A stretch of 64,000 nucleotides of DNA from Streptomyces bungoensis (lineage in GTDB: Bacteria > Actinomycetota > Actinomycetes > Streptomycetales > Streptomycetaceae), in the NCBI RefSeq assembly GCF_001514215.1, contig NZ_KQ948858.1, forward strand, positions 151,393 to 215,392, written 5' to 3'. Positions within the stretch are counted from its first letter, which is position 1; every line of letters begins with the position of its first letter. The notes under the pieces were generated by a model. That model did not search any database, was not told where the DNA came from, and worked only from the letters and a program-made list of their open reading frames with translations. The position numbers were made by a program, and so were the translations under genes. Below are positions 49,577 through 60,039 of this stretch, in pieces.

Positions 49577-49973
49577 CGTGAGACTCCCCTGCCACGGATC
49601 GGTGCGAGGGTCACCAAACGCCGGAGCACGGGGCGCCATCGCCCTCACCACTCCATCCTCACCACCGATGCGCAGGCGCCGCATCTCGGCACCTGAGGAA
49701 GGACAACCGGGGTACGGGGCGGCCGATGCCCACCTTCGCGGCGCCCGAGGCTCCCGAGGCTCCCGAGGACAGATCGAGCCATGAGCAGGAGGATGGTACT
49801 GAGGCGTGCGCGCTGAGCACCGGGGCGTCACCTTTCGGTCAGTCTCTCCCGCTGGGCACTGAAACCGCTGCGCAACCGACCGCACGAGCCCCCTCCTGCC
49901 GCCCAGGCGGTCGGGGCGCCGGGCTCCGCCGGACCTCGACCGGATCGCCGCCCGACCCCGGCTGGAGGCAACC
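49577..49973. other. 397-bp divergent intergenic region; no gene seen
   Basis: Separates the peroxidase operon from the GAP-family gene and must hold both promoters. The only patterned stretch is a short microrepeat of GAGGCTCCC near 49750. A GGAGG ribosome site for the ATG at 49974 is clear. No convincing operator or small gene was found. Confidence 0.5.
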
Positions 49974-50651
49974 ATGGGCGCAGTTCTCGGTGACGTGCTG
50001 GGCTTCGCGGCCGCCGTCGCGGTCAGCCCCCTCCCGATCATCGCCGTCATCCTGATACTCGCCACGCCTCGGGGACCTCTCAACGGCGTCCTTTTCACCC
50101 TCGGCTGGATCCTGGGCCTGTCCGCACTGGGCGCGGTGATGCTGGCGATCGCCTCCCCCGCGAGCGCCTCCGCGAACAGTCATCCGGCCACCTGGGTGGG
50201 AGCCCTCAAGCTTGCGCTGGGCCTGTTCCTCGTCCTCTTCGGTGCCCGGAAGTGGCATCGCCGCCCGAAGGACCCCTCGCAGGCCCAGCTGCCGAAGTGG
50301 ATGAGCGCGATCGACCGCCTCACACCGGTCAAGATCTTCGCGCTCGGACTCGCCCTGGCCGCGCTCAACGCCAAGAACGCGCCGCTGACCATCGCCGCGG
50401 GCGCCACGATCGGCTCGGCCGGACTGCCGGTGGCGCAGCAGGTCGCATCGCTCGCCGTCTTCGTCCTGATCGCCACCCTCGGCCTCCTGGCTCCGCTGGG
50501 AGTCTTCCTCCTCGGAGGAGAGCGAGCCAGGGCCACACTCGGCAACTGGAAGGACTGGGCAGCTCAGCACAATGTCGCCGTGATGGCCGTCCTGTTCTTC
50601 GTTCTCGGGTTGAAGCTGCTCGGTGACGGCATCTCCGTTCTCGTCTCCTGA
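49974..50651 (+). CDS. GAP/Sap-family (LysE-like) membrane protein
   Basis: A 225-residue protein with six membrane helices. The opening GFAAAVAVSPLPIIAVILIL and the Lys/Arg/Pro-rich central loop (KWHRRPKDPSQAQLPKWM) fit the GAP family (Sap, sulfolipid-addressing protein group), related to LysE-type exporters. Mycobacterial members help export lipids; the substrate here is unknown. ATG 49974 has GGAGG. It stands alone, convergent with the anti-sigma-type ATPase gene 14 bases beyond its stop. Confidence 0.8.
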   Translation: MGAVLGDVLGFAAAVAVSPLPIIAVILILATPRGPLNGVLFTLGWILGLSALGAVMLAIASPASASANSHPATWVGALKLALGLFLVLFGARKWHRRPKDPSQAQLPKWMSAIDRLTPVKIFALGLALAALNAKNAPLTIAAGATIGSAGLPVAQQVASLAVFVLIATLGLLAPLGVFLLGGERARATLGNWKDWAAQHNVAVMAVLFFVLGLKLLGDGISVLVS

Positions 50652-50665
50652 CAGAGCTACGAGGG

Positions 50666-51205
50666 TTAACGCACGTGCGGCAGACCGGTGTGCCGCACCT
50701 CGAACCAGACGGTCTTGCCGGTCGCCGTACGGCTGCTGCCCCAGGCGTCCGCGAGCAGGTCGAGGAGTTCGGTGCCGCGACCACCTTCCGCGTCCGCATC
50801 CACGACGTTGCGCACAGGGCCGGCGGACTCGGTGTCCTCGACCTCGCACAGCAGGCAGGAGCCGCACAGCCGCAGGTTGAGCCGCAGCGGGCCCCGCGTG
50901 TGACGCAAGGCGTTGGTGACCACTTCGCTGACCAGCAGCTCGACGGCGTCGGCCAGGTCGTCCACGGACCAGTCGCCCAGTTGCCTGGTCACCAGATGCC
51001 GGGCCTGGCGCACGGAAGTGAGTTCCCGCGGCAGCGGCCAGGAGGCATCCCATGCGGAGGCCCGGCCGCGCGGCGCGTCCAGCGGCCGCAAGGGTGCGAG
51101 CATCCGGGACCACAGGACCCACTGCGTGGCAAGCCACGAGCGCGTGACGGAGCGAGAAGACCGACCCCTGCGACGGGCGAGGGGGCGGCCTACGGCCTGG
51201 GGCAT
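50666..51205 (-). CDS. RsbW-like ATP-binding regulatory protein
   Basis: A 179-residue GHKL ATPase. ELLVSEVVTNALRH is the N box, CEVEDTESAGP the G1 region, and GGRGTELLDLLADAWG the G2 box. An N-terminal basic stretch of about 55 residues precedes the fold. Such proteins bind anti-anti-sigma factors or sigma factors. Start ATG 51203-51205, or the GTG just before it, follows GGAAGGA; the frame stays open to an ATG at 51283 that lies in the operator. A promoter with a TetR-type operator lies upstream, so expression is probably repressed by the divergent TetR protein. Confidence 0.8.
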   Translation of the reverse strand: MPQAVGRPLARRRGRSSRSVTRSWLATQWVLWSRMLAPLRPLDAPRGRASAWDASWPLPRELTSVRQARHLVTRQLGDWSVDDLADAVELLVSEVVTNALRHTRGPLRLNLRLCGSCLLCEVEDTESAGPVRNVVDADAEGGRGTELLDLLADAWGSSRTATGKTVWFEVRHTGLPHVR

Positions 51206-51283
51206 CACGGGGTCCAGTTCCTTCCGGGGCGGGGTGGACGAGCCGCCGGTGGACGCTCCGGGGTATTCGCCGGACCCGTACAT

Positions 51284-51297
51284 GTAGCGGTCGCTAC
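51284..51297. promoter_or_regulatory. TetR operator 1 (GTAGC-N4-GCTAC)
   Basis: GTAGCGGTCGCTAC is a perfect palindrome of GTAGC arms around four bases. It overlaps the expected transcription start of the minus-strand ATPase gene. A second copy of the same arms lies at 51311-51324, centres 27 bp apart. Confidence 0.75.
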
Positions 51298-51301
51298 GAC
51301 C

Positions 51302-51330
51302 AATATAGACGTAGCACCTGCTACGGTAAA
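51302..51330 (-). promoter_or_regulatory. Promoter with TetR operator 2 inside its spacer
   Basis: On the minus strand TTTACC (51325-51330) and TATATT (51302-51307) are separated by exactly 17 bases. The first 14 of those are GTAGCAGGTGCTAC (51311-51324), the second operator with GTAGC arms. A repressor there would block RNA polymerase at the -35/-10 region of the ATPase gene. The same site lies about 75 bases before the TetR start and could give autoregulation. Confidence 0.75.
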
Positions 51331-51397
51331 TACCTCCCCAAAAGGTCCATGACGGACAACAGACGGCTACCGTCTCCCCACACATCCGGGAACCCGC

Positions 51398-51997
51398 ATG
51401 CCTCGCCCACCCGACCCGGCCAAACGCCGCGACCTTCTCGACCGGATCCGCGCGTACGTGCTGCGCAACGGCCTCTCGGATCTCTCCCTGCGCCCGTTGG
51501 CCCGCGCCCTGGGCACCAGCGACCGCATGCTCCTGTACTACTTCGGCACCAAGGAACGCATGGTCGCCGAAGCACTCGCCGTCTACGAACGCCGCCCCCT
51601 GCTGCGCGCCCGCGAACTGCTGGAGACCGTCGGCCCGCCCACGGACCCGGCAGGCCTGCGCCGCTTCATGGAGGAAGTCTGGCGCCAATTCCGAGCCTCG
51701 GACGTGCGCGCCTCACTCCCTCTCTACCTCGAGATCATGAGTGCCGGCGTGCTGCACCCGGACCGCTACGGGCCGGTGATGCGCGACATCGTCACCGGAT
51801 GGACGGAGCTGCTCGCCTCCGTCTTCCGTGAACTAGGCATGACACGAGACGGAGCCCGGACACAGGCCACCGTCCTGGCCGACGCCGCCTTAGGCCTCCT
51901 GATCGCCCCCCTCGCCGACGGCCACTGGGACAGGGCGGACACAGCCTTCCGCACCCTCCTGGACGCCCTGGAGCCCGGATGGCACGCCCGGGAGTGA
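51398..51997 (+). CDS. TetR-family repressor
   Basis: A 199-residue regulator. The helix-turn-helix occupies residues about 25-47 (LSDLSLRPLARALGTSDRML, then YYFGTKERM, the usual TetR end of the DNA-binding domain). The ligand domain is helical with no recognised specificity. It is divergent from the RsbW-like gene, and the region between holds two GTAGC-N4-GCTAC operators. Ligand unknown. Confidence 0.9.
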   Translation: MPRPPDPAKRRDLLDRIRAYVLRNGLSDLSLRPLARALGTSDRMLLYYFGTKERMVAEALAVYERRPLLRARELLETVGPPTDPAGLRRFMEEVWRQFRASDVRASLPLYLEIMSAGVLHPDRYGPVMRDIVTGWTELLASVFRELGMTRDGARTQATVLADAALGLLIAPLADGHWDRADTAFRTLLDALEPGWHARE

Positions 51998-52149
51998 CGG
52001 CCCCGAGGGCACACGGCTACGACCGACCAGGAGACCTCGGAGACCCCGACGGACAGGAATGCGAAGCGCCGGCTTCCCCCCACGCGGCAGCCACTTCCTC
52101 GCTCACCCCCGCCGGCGCCTCCCTCACCCGATCGGGTGCTCCGCTCACC

Positions 52150-54120
<1,971 letters not shown>

Positions 54121-54189
54121 CTGGCGAACCTTTGTGAGCGGACAGGGGTGACCATCTAGCCTAACGCGCCCGGATGGCTGCCCCGAACC

Positions 54190-55689
54190 TCAGAGGGACG
54201 GCCCCGAGCCGATCTCCGCCCACAGGCCGGGCAGCTCCGCCTCGGCCGCCGCCGCGCGCTGCTCCTCCCTGCCGTAGAGCAGACCGTAGGTGAAGGCGCT
54301 CTCCCCCGCCGCGTGGGCCACCGCGGACAGCTCGCGCAGGGTGTGGCGGGCCATGACGCTGTCCTGGTGCTCGCCGAGCAGGGAGGTGAGGGACTTCATG
54401 GACTTGGCGAGCTTCCGGGCGGGGGCGCCGAGGGCGGGGGTGGCGGCCTCGGCGGCGTAGCGGGTGCGCTTGGCCTTCTTGCGGGCCTCGTGCAGGGCGC
54501 GGTCGCGGTCCTCGCCGGGGGGCAGGGCGAGGGCCTCGGTGATCAGGCGGGAGACCCGGGCGAGGTCCTTGCGTACGGCCTTGGTGAGGACCTTGTCCGG
54601 TGGGCGGGTGGCCTTCTTGCGCAGGGGCGGGTCGGCGAGGAGGGCGTCGAGGGTGTCGAGCAGGGCGAGGTGGCGGGCGGAGTCGAGGACGGCGACGAGG
54701 TGGCCGCGGGTGCGGGTGTGCCGGGTGGTCGCCCAGGTGGTGACGCGGTGGCGCACGGGGCCGTCGACCAGGGCGGGCGGGAGGCCGTCGAGTGCGGTGG
54801 TGAGGTGTTCGGCCAGGACTTCCTGGTCGCGGTCGGCGCCGAGCTCGCCGGCGAGCCATTTCAGTTCGGCGGCGAGGGGGCCGGTGGCGGCGGGGTCGAG
54901 GACGGTGCCGTAGGTACGGAAGGTGCTGCGCATTCGGCGGGTGGCGACGCGCATGCGGTGGACGGAGTCCGGTGCGTCGCGGCGGACGGCCGGGTCGCAC
55001 TCGAGGAGTACGTCGCGTTGTTCGCGCAGGTAGGCGAGCAGGTGGTCGGCGGCGGTGACGGGCTGTGCGCGCCGGGTGGCGCGGGTGGGGGTGCCGCCGG
55101 TCTGCTGCAGGGCGCGGGCCAGCTTGGAGGGGGCGGAGGACGGTCGTACGCCGGCTTTGCGCAGGCGTTTGTCGACCTTGTCGAGGAAGGCGGGGTCGGC
55201 GCCGTCCGCGAGTTCGACCTCGATCTCGGTCCACTGGGCGGTTCCGCCGGCCCGGTTGAGGCGCTCGGCGGTCACGGTGTCCACGCTGGCCTCGGCCAGC
55301 AGGGTGCCGTCGGCGTCGACGAGGTGGCGTACGTCGCGGGCGGAGCGGAGCCGGACCACGGGGACCAGTTCGGTGCCGCGGACCCGGGAGCGGACGAGTG
55401 CGGCGATCTCGTCGGGGACGGTGTCGGACAGGGGTGCTCTGATCTCGTCGCGTACGCCGGGGGCGACGGGGAGTTTCAGGTGCCAGCCGGCGTCGGAGCC
55501 TCCGGTGCGGCGGCGCAGCGTGAGGCCGGCCGCGGCGAGGCGCTCGTCGGGGGTGTCGTAGTAGGTGGCGTCCAGTTCGACCAGGCCCTTGTCGAGCACG
55601 GACGCCACCCCGCCGACGCCGGTCAGGTCGGGCAGCCCGCTGTCGTCGGATTCGTACTTGCGCTCGATCTCGCGTTTCGTATCCGCCAT
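54190..55689 (-). CDS. CYTH-CHAD domain protein
   Basis: A 499-residue protein. CYTH domain at about 1-200: REIERKYESDD contains the ExExK signature, and further charged strands line a triphosphate tunnel. CHAD domain at about 215-490: a four-helix, His/Arg/Lys-rich fold (VHRMRVATRRMRSTFRTYG; EARKKAKRTRYAAEA). CYTH enzymes hydrolyse inorganic triphosphate or related compounds and CHAD domains bind polyphosphate, so polyphosphate sensing or breakdown is likely. The upstream neighbour is rodA, 39 bases away. Confidence 0.9.
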   Translation of the reverse strand: MADTKREIERKYESDDSGLPDLTGVGGVASVLDKGLVELDATYYDTPDERLAAAGLTLRRRTGGSDAGWHLKLPVAPGVRDEIRAPLSDTVPDEIAALVRSRVRGTELVPVVRLRSARDVRHLVDADGTLLAEASVDTVTAERLNRAGGTAQWTEIEVELADGADPAFLDKVDKRLRKAGVRPSSAPSKLARALQQTGGTPTRATRRAQPVTAADHLLAYLREQRDVLLECDPAVRRDAPDSVHRMRVATRRMRSTFRTYGTVLDPAATGPLAAELKWLAGELGADRDQEVLAEHLTTALDGLPPALVDGPVRHRVTTWATTRHTRTRGHLVAVLDSARHLALLDTLDALLADPPLRKKATRPPDKVLTKAVRKDLARVSRLITEALALPPGEDRDRALHEARKKAKRTRYAAEAATPALGAPARKLAKSMKSLTSLLGEHQDSVMARHTLRELSAVAHAAGESAFTYGLLYGREEQRAAAAEAELPGLWAEIGSGPSL

Positions 55690-55728
55690 GAAGAGAATCT
55701 AGCCGCGTTTGCGCTGATTAGACCTTCC

Positions 55729-56928
55729 TCATGCGGACATGGGGCGTTGGACCTTGATCGACTGGAGGAGTCCGACGGCGACCCACACGGCGAACATCGA
55801 CGAGCCGCCGTACGACACGAACGGCAGGGGCAGGCCGGTGACCGGCATGATGCCGAGGGTCATGCCGACGTTCTCGAACGCCTGGAAGGCGAACCAGGCG
55901 ACGATCCCGGCGGCGACGATCGTGCCGTACAGCTCGGTCGAGTCGCGGGCGATGCGGCAGGCGCGCCACAGGATGACGCCGAGGAGGAGGATTATCAGGC
56001 CGGCGCCCAGGAAGCCGAGCTCCTCGCCGGCGACCGTGAAGACGAAGTCGGTCTGCTGCTCGGGGACGAACTGGCCGGTGGTCTGCGAGCCGTGGAACAG
56101 GCCCGCGCCGGTCAGTCCGCCGGAGCCGATGGCGATGCGGGCCTGGTTGGTGTTGTAGCCGACGCCGGCGGGGTCGAGGTCCGGGTTGGCGAAGGCGGCG
56201 AAGCGGTTGATCTGGTAGGCGTCCAGGATGTGCAGCTGCCAGACGGCGATGGCGCCGATGGCGCCGGCGGCGATCAGGCCGAAGACCCAGCGGTTGGAGG
56301 CGCCGGAGGCGAGCAGCACGCCCAGGATGATGATGACCATGACCATGACCGAGCCGAGGTCGGGCATGAGCAGGACGATCAGGATGGGTACGGCGGCCAG
56401 TCCCAGGGACTGCAGGACGGTGCGGTGGTCGGGGTACTTCTTGTCGCCGGCGTCCACCCGGGCGGCGAGCAGCATGGCCATGCCCAGGATGATGGTGATC
56501 TTGACGAACTCGGACGGCTGGAGTGAGAAGCCGCCGCCGAGCACGATCCAGGAGTGGGCGCCGTTGACGGTGGAGCCGAGCGGGGTGAGCACGGCGAGGA
56601 TGCCGAAGACCGACAGGCCGTAGAGGATCGGCACGGCGTTGCGCAGGGCGCGGTGGCCGAGCCAGAGGGTGCCGATCATCAGGGCGAGCCCGATGCCGGT
56701 GTTCATCAGGTGCCGGAGCAGGAAGTAGTACGGGTCGCCCTGGTTGATCTCGGTGCGGTTGCGGGTGGCCGAGAAGACCAGGAGCGAGCCGATGCCCGAG
56801 AGGGCGAGCGCGGACAGCAGTATCGGCCAGTCCAGCCGGCGGGCCACGGAGTCGCGGGCGAAGACCCTGGTCCAGCCGGCCCGCTCGGGGCCGTACCCGG
56901 AGACGGAGAAGCTGTTGGCGCCGGTCAT
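55729..56928 (-). CDS. rodA: RodA/FtsW-family peptidoglycan polymerase
   Basis: A 399-residue SEDS protein with about ten membrane helices. NQARIAIGSGGLTGAGLFHGSQ, FVPEQQTDFVFTVAGEELGF and PLPFVSYGGSSMFA are the conserved SEDS loops; the catalytic Asp is likely in the first (QTDF). It polymerises lipid II with PBP2. Its ATG overlaps the PBP2 stop (ATGA), so the pair is translationally coupled. Context (mreBCD-PBP2) marks it as the elongation/spore-wall SEDS protein rather than FtsW. Confidence 0.93.
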   Translation of the reverse strand: MTGANSFSVSGYGPERAGWTRVFARDSVARRLDWPILLSALALSGIGSLLVFSATRNRTEINQGDPYYFLLRHLMNTGIGLALMIGTLWLGHRALRNAVPILYGLSVFGILAVLTPLGSTVNGAHSWIVLGGGFSLQPSEFVKITIILGMAMLLAARVDAGDKKYPDHRTVLQSLGLAAVPILIVLLMPDLGSVMVMVIIILGVLLASGASNRWVFGLIAAGAIGAIAVWQLHILDAYQINRFAAFANPDLDPAGVGYNTNQARIAIGSGGLTGAGLFHGSQTTGQFVPEQQTDFVFTVAGEELGFLGAGLIILLLGVILWRACRIARDSTELYGTIVAAGIVAWFAFQAFENVGMTLGIMPVTGLPLPFVSYGGSSMFAVWVAVGLLQSIKVQRPMSA

Positions 56929-59174
56929 GTGAGCATCCTCCGGCCGCCCCTCCTGCGGGGCCTTCTGCGGGTGTTGCTGGTGCTGGTGGGGCTGGGCGAG
57001 GTGGCCGGGGACTGCTGGGTGTCGCCGTTGGAGGTGTTGTTCTTCTGGGCGGCCTCGACCTCCTTGGCGGGGTCGCCGGGGACCTTGGGGTCGACGACGG
57101 TGCCGTCCGTGCGGACCTTCGGCAGGCTCTTCTGCGGCTCGGGCAGCAGGGCCTTCTTGTTGTCGATGGAGCCGTCGCCCTGGACGCCGTAGAGGGCGCT
57201 GTAGATGTTGCGCACGGCCTCACCGGAGGCTCCGGAACCCGTACCGGCCTGGGCGATCGTCATGATCACCGTGTAGTCCTTGGAGTAGGTGGCGAGCCAG
57301 GAGGTGGTCTGCTTGCCGTAGACCTCGGCGGTACCGGTCTTGGCGTGCAGCGGGATCTTGTTCTGCGGCCAGCCGCCGAACTTCCAGGCGGCGGTACCGC
57401 GGGTGACGACGCCGGCGAAGGCGTCGTCCATGCCCTTGAGGGTGGCCTGGGTGACCGGCAGCCTGCCGCGCTTCTTCGGCTTGATCTCCGTGACCGTCTT
57501 GCCGTCGGCGCTGATGACGGCCTTGCCGATGGTCGGCTGGTACATGGTGCCGCCGTTGGCGACGGCGCCGTAGATGACGGCTTCCTGGATCGGGGTGACG
57601 AGGGTGTCGCCCTGTCCGATGGAGTAGTTGATCGAGTCGCCCTCGCGCATCTTGTTGCCCTCGAGGCAGTTCTCGTACGCGATCTTCTCGACGTAGGTGC
57701 CGTCCTTCTTGCCGGACTTGCACCAGGCGTCCTTGTTGGCCTTCCAGTAGTCGAGCTTCCACTGGCGGTCCGGGACGCGGCCGGTGACCTCGTTGGGCAG
57801 GTCGACGCCGGTCTCGCGGCCGAGGCCGAACTGGTGGGCGGTCTTGTAGAAGTAGTCCTTGGGCTGGCCCTTCTTGGGGTTGATGCCGCCGTCCCGCTTC
57901 CACTCCCGGTCGGCGAGGCCGTAGAAGACGGTGTCGCAGGAGACCTCCAGGGCGCGGCCCAGGGAGATCGGGCCGAAGTTCTCGCCCTCGAAGTTCTTGA
58001 AGACCTGGCTGCCCACCGAGTAGGAGCTGGTGCACGGGTAGCGGCCGTCGAACGGGTAGCCCGCGTTGACCGCGGCGGCGGTGGAGACCACCTTGAAGGT
58101 CGAGCCGGGTGCGGCCTGACCCTGTATGGCGCGGTTGAGCAGCGGGTAGTCGGAGTTCTTGCCGGTGAGGGCCTTGTAGTCCTTGCCGGAGATGCCGCCC
58201 ACCCACACGTTCGGGTCGTAGGTCGGGGCCGAGGCCATGGCGACGATCCGGCCGGTCTTGGCCTCCATCACGACGACGGCGCCGGAGTCGGCCTTGTAGT
58301 TCTCGCCGGTGATCTTGTCGTACTGCTGGCGGGCGGCCTTCATGGCCTTGTCCAGCTCGTACTCGGCGACGCGCTGGACGCGGGAGTCGATGCTGGTGAC
58401 CAGGTTGGAGCCGGACTCCGCGGCGTCCGACTTGGCCTTGCCGATGACGCGGCCGAGGTTGTCCACCTCGTAGCGGGTCACGCCGGCCTTGCCGCGCAGC
58501 ACCTTGTCGTAGGTGCGCTCGATGCCGGAGCGGCCGACCATGTCGGAGCGCAGGTAGGGCGAGTCGGTGTCCTTGGCCTTCTGGATCTCGGCGTCGGTGA
58601 CCGGGGAGAGGTACCCGAGGACCTGGGCGGTGTTGGCCTTGCCGGGGGCCGGGTAGCGGCGCACGGCCTCGGGTTCGGCGCTGATGCCGGGGAAGTCCTC
58701 GGAGCGTTCGCGGATCTGCAGGGCCTGCCTGGGCGTGGCCTTGTCGGTGACCGGGATCGGCTGGTAGGGCGAGCCGTTCCAGCAGGGCTGGGGGGTCTTG
58801 GCGTCGCACAGCCGGACCTTCAGCATCACGTCGGCGGGCTTCATGCCGAGGACGCCGGCCAGCTTGGTGAGGACGGCCTTGCCGTCGTCCTTCTGCTTGA
58901 GCAGCTCGGTGCGGGAGGCGGAGACGACCAGGCGCGTCTCGTTGTCGGCGAGGGGCACGCCGCGGGCGTCGAGGATGTCACCGCGCACGGCGGGCTGGAC
59001 GACCTGCTGGACGTGGTTGCCTGAGGCCTCCTTCTGGTACGCGGCGCCCTCCCGGATCTGCAGGTACCACAGGCGGCCGCCGAGGGTGCCGAGGAGGGAG
59101 AGGACGAGGATCTGGATGACGACGAGCCTGATCTGGACCCGTGGGGTCCGTCCGGTCTCGGGAATGTTGGTCAC
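56925..59174 (-). CDS. mrdA: Penicillin-binding protein 2 (class B transpeptidase)
   Basis: A 749-residue class B PBP with one N-terminal membrane helix (about 15-38), a dimerisation/pedestal domain (about 55-240), and a transpeptidase domain. APGSTFKVV holds the active-site Ser (SxxK), SINYSIGQGD holds SxN and HAKTGTAEVYG holds KTG. The tail after residue 690 is Pro/Ser/Thr-rich and basic. It cross-links wall with RodA. The start is GTG 59172-59174 (MTNIPETGRTPR). A 173-base gap to mreD may contain an extra promoter. Confidence 0.94.
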   Translation of the reverse strand: MTNIPETGRTPRVQIRLVVIQILVLSLLGTLGGRLWYLQIREGAAYQKEASGNHVQQVVQPAVRGDILDARGVPLADNETRLVVSASRTELLKQKDDGKAVLTKLAGVLGMKPADVMLKVRLCDAKTPQPCWNGSPYQPIPVTDKATPRQALQIRERSEDFPGISAEPEAVRRYPAPGKANTAQVLGYLSPVTDAEIQKAKDTDSPYLRSDMVGRSGIERTYDKVLRGKAGVTRYEVDNLGRVIGKAKSDAAESGSNLVTSIDSRVQRVAEYELDKAMKAARQQYDKITGENYKADSGAVVVMEAKTGRIVAMASAPTYDPNVWVGGISGKDYKALTGKNSDYPLLNRAIQGQAAPGSTFKVVSTAAAVNAGYPFDGRYPCTSSYSVGSQVFKNFEGENFGPISLGRALEVSCDTVFYGLADREWKRDGGINPKKGQPKDYFYKTAHQFGLGRETGVDLPNEVTGRVPDRQWKLDYWKANKDAWCKSGKKDGTYVEKIAYENCLEGNKMREGDSINYSIGQGDTLVTPIQEAVIYGAVANGGTMYQPTIGKAVISADGKTVTEIKPKKRGRLPVTQATLKGMDDAFAGVVTRGTAAWKFGGWPQNKIPLHAKTGTAEVYGKQTTSWLATYSKDYTVIMTIAQAGTGSGASGEAVRNIYSALYGVQGDGSIDNKKALLPEPQKSLPKVRTDGTVVDPKVPGDPAKEVEAAQKNNTSNGDTQQSPATSPSPTSTSNTRRRPRRRGGRRMLT

Positions 59175-59347
59175 TGCGGCTGTCTCCCCCTCTCAGTGCG
59201 CGGATGCGAGTGCGCGGACGAATGATGAACGACCGGCCGGTGAGGCCGCGTTCCGTGAAAGCTGACTCGTTCGGGTGAACCCGCCCTGGCGAACGGGCGC
59301 CTGTCCGGGCGTCCGGCGGCGCGTCCGACCGGGCGTCTGAGCGAGGG

Positions 59348-60025
59348 TCACAGCCGCTTGACCCCCTTGATGCGGCCGACCCGGGTGGAGCGGGTGCGGG
59401 CCTTGGCCTTCAAGGCGCCGAAGCCGCCGCGCTGGCCGCCGATGCGCAGGCCGGTGCCGGAGGAGAGCCACCCGGAGGAGATGTCCCCGGCCTTCGCGGC
59501 GGAACCGGTCTCGGCGAGCGGGTCGTTGTCGGAGCGGCGGGCCAGCCACATGATGCCGGGGACCACGAAGGGCGCGAGCAGCAGGTCGTACAGGGCGGCC
59601 GAGAACAGCAGGCCGGGCAGGCCGACATGGCGGGCGGCGGTGTCGCCGACCAGGGCGCCGACGCCGGCGTACAGCAGGGTGGAGGCGACGGCGGCGCCGA
59701 CCACGACGGCCATCGGGCCGGTCGCCGACTTCAGTCGCCCGCTCTCCGGCCGGGCGAGTCCGGCGAAGTAGCCGATGACGCACAGGACGAGCGCGTAGCG
59801 GCCGGCCGCGTGGTCGGCGGGAGGGGCGAGGTCAGCGAGCAGGCCGGCGGCGAACCCGACGAGGGCGCCGCCGACGTGGCCGTAGACCATCGCCAGGCCG
59901 AGGACGGTGAGCAGCAGCAGGTCGGGGACCGCGCCGGGCAGGTGCAGGCGGGCGAGGACGCTGACCTGGACCACCAGCGCGACGACGACCAGCGCGGTGG
60001 AGAGCAGGATCCGGTTGACACGCAT
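59348..60025 (-). CDS. mreD: Rod shape-determining protein MreD
   Basis: A 225-residue protein with about five membrane helices in residues 1-165 (VNRILLSTALVVVALVVQVS; VPDLLLLTVLGLAMVYG), the MreD fold, followed by a basic cytoplasmic tail of about 55 residues longer than in E. coli. It connects MreC with PBP2/RodA. It starts 14 bases after the mreC stop. Confidence 0.9.
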   Translation of the reverse strand: MRVNRILLSTALVVVALVVQVSVLARLHLPGAVPDLLLLTVLGLAMVYGHVGGALVGFAAGLLADLAPPADHAAGRYALVLCVIGYFAGLARPESGRLKSATGPMAVVVGAAVASTLLYAGVGALVGDTAARHVGLPGLLFSAALYDLLLAPFVVPGIMWLARRSDNDPLAETGSAAKAGDISSGWLSSGTGLRIGGQRGGFGALKAKARTRSTRVGRIKGVKRL

Positions 60026-60039
60026 GGGGAAGTCAGCTC

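Noticed and set aside
49740..49780. GAGGCTCCC microrepeat as a regulatory repeat or CRISPR-like array
   Set aside because: Only two or three imperfect 9-base units without spacers.
31779..52100. Accessory stretch as a mobile genomic island
   Set aside because: No integrase, transposase, terminal repeat or tRNA boundary was seen, and GC content is like the surroundings. It may be ordinary lineage variation.
54161..55234. 357-residue Arg/Pro-rich minus-strand frame within the CYTH-CHAD gene
   Set aside because: It is a shifted frame of the same strand made of Arg, Pro and His; the 499-residue frame carries ExExK and CHAD motifs.
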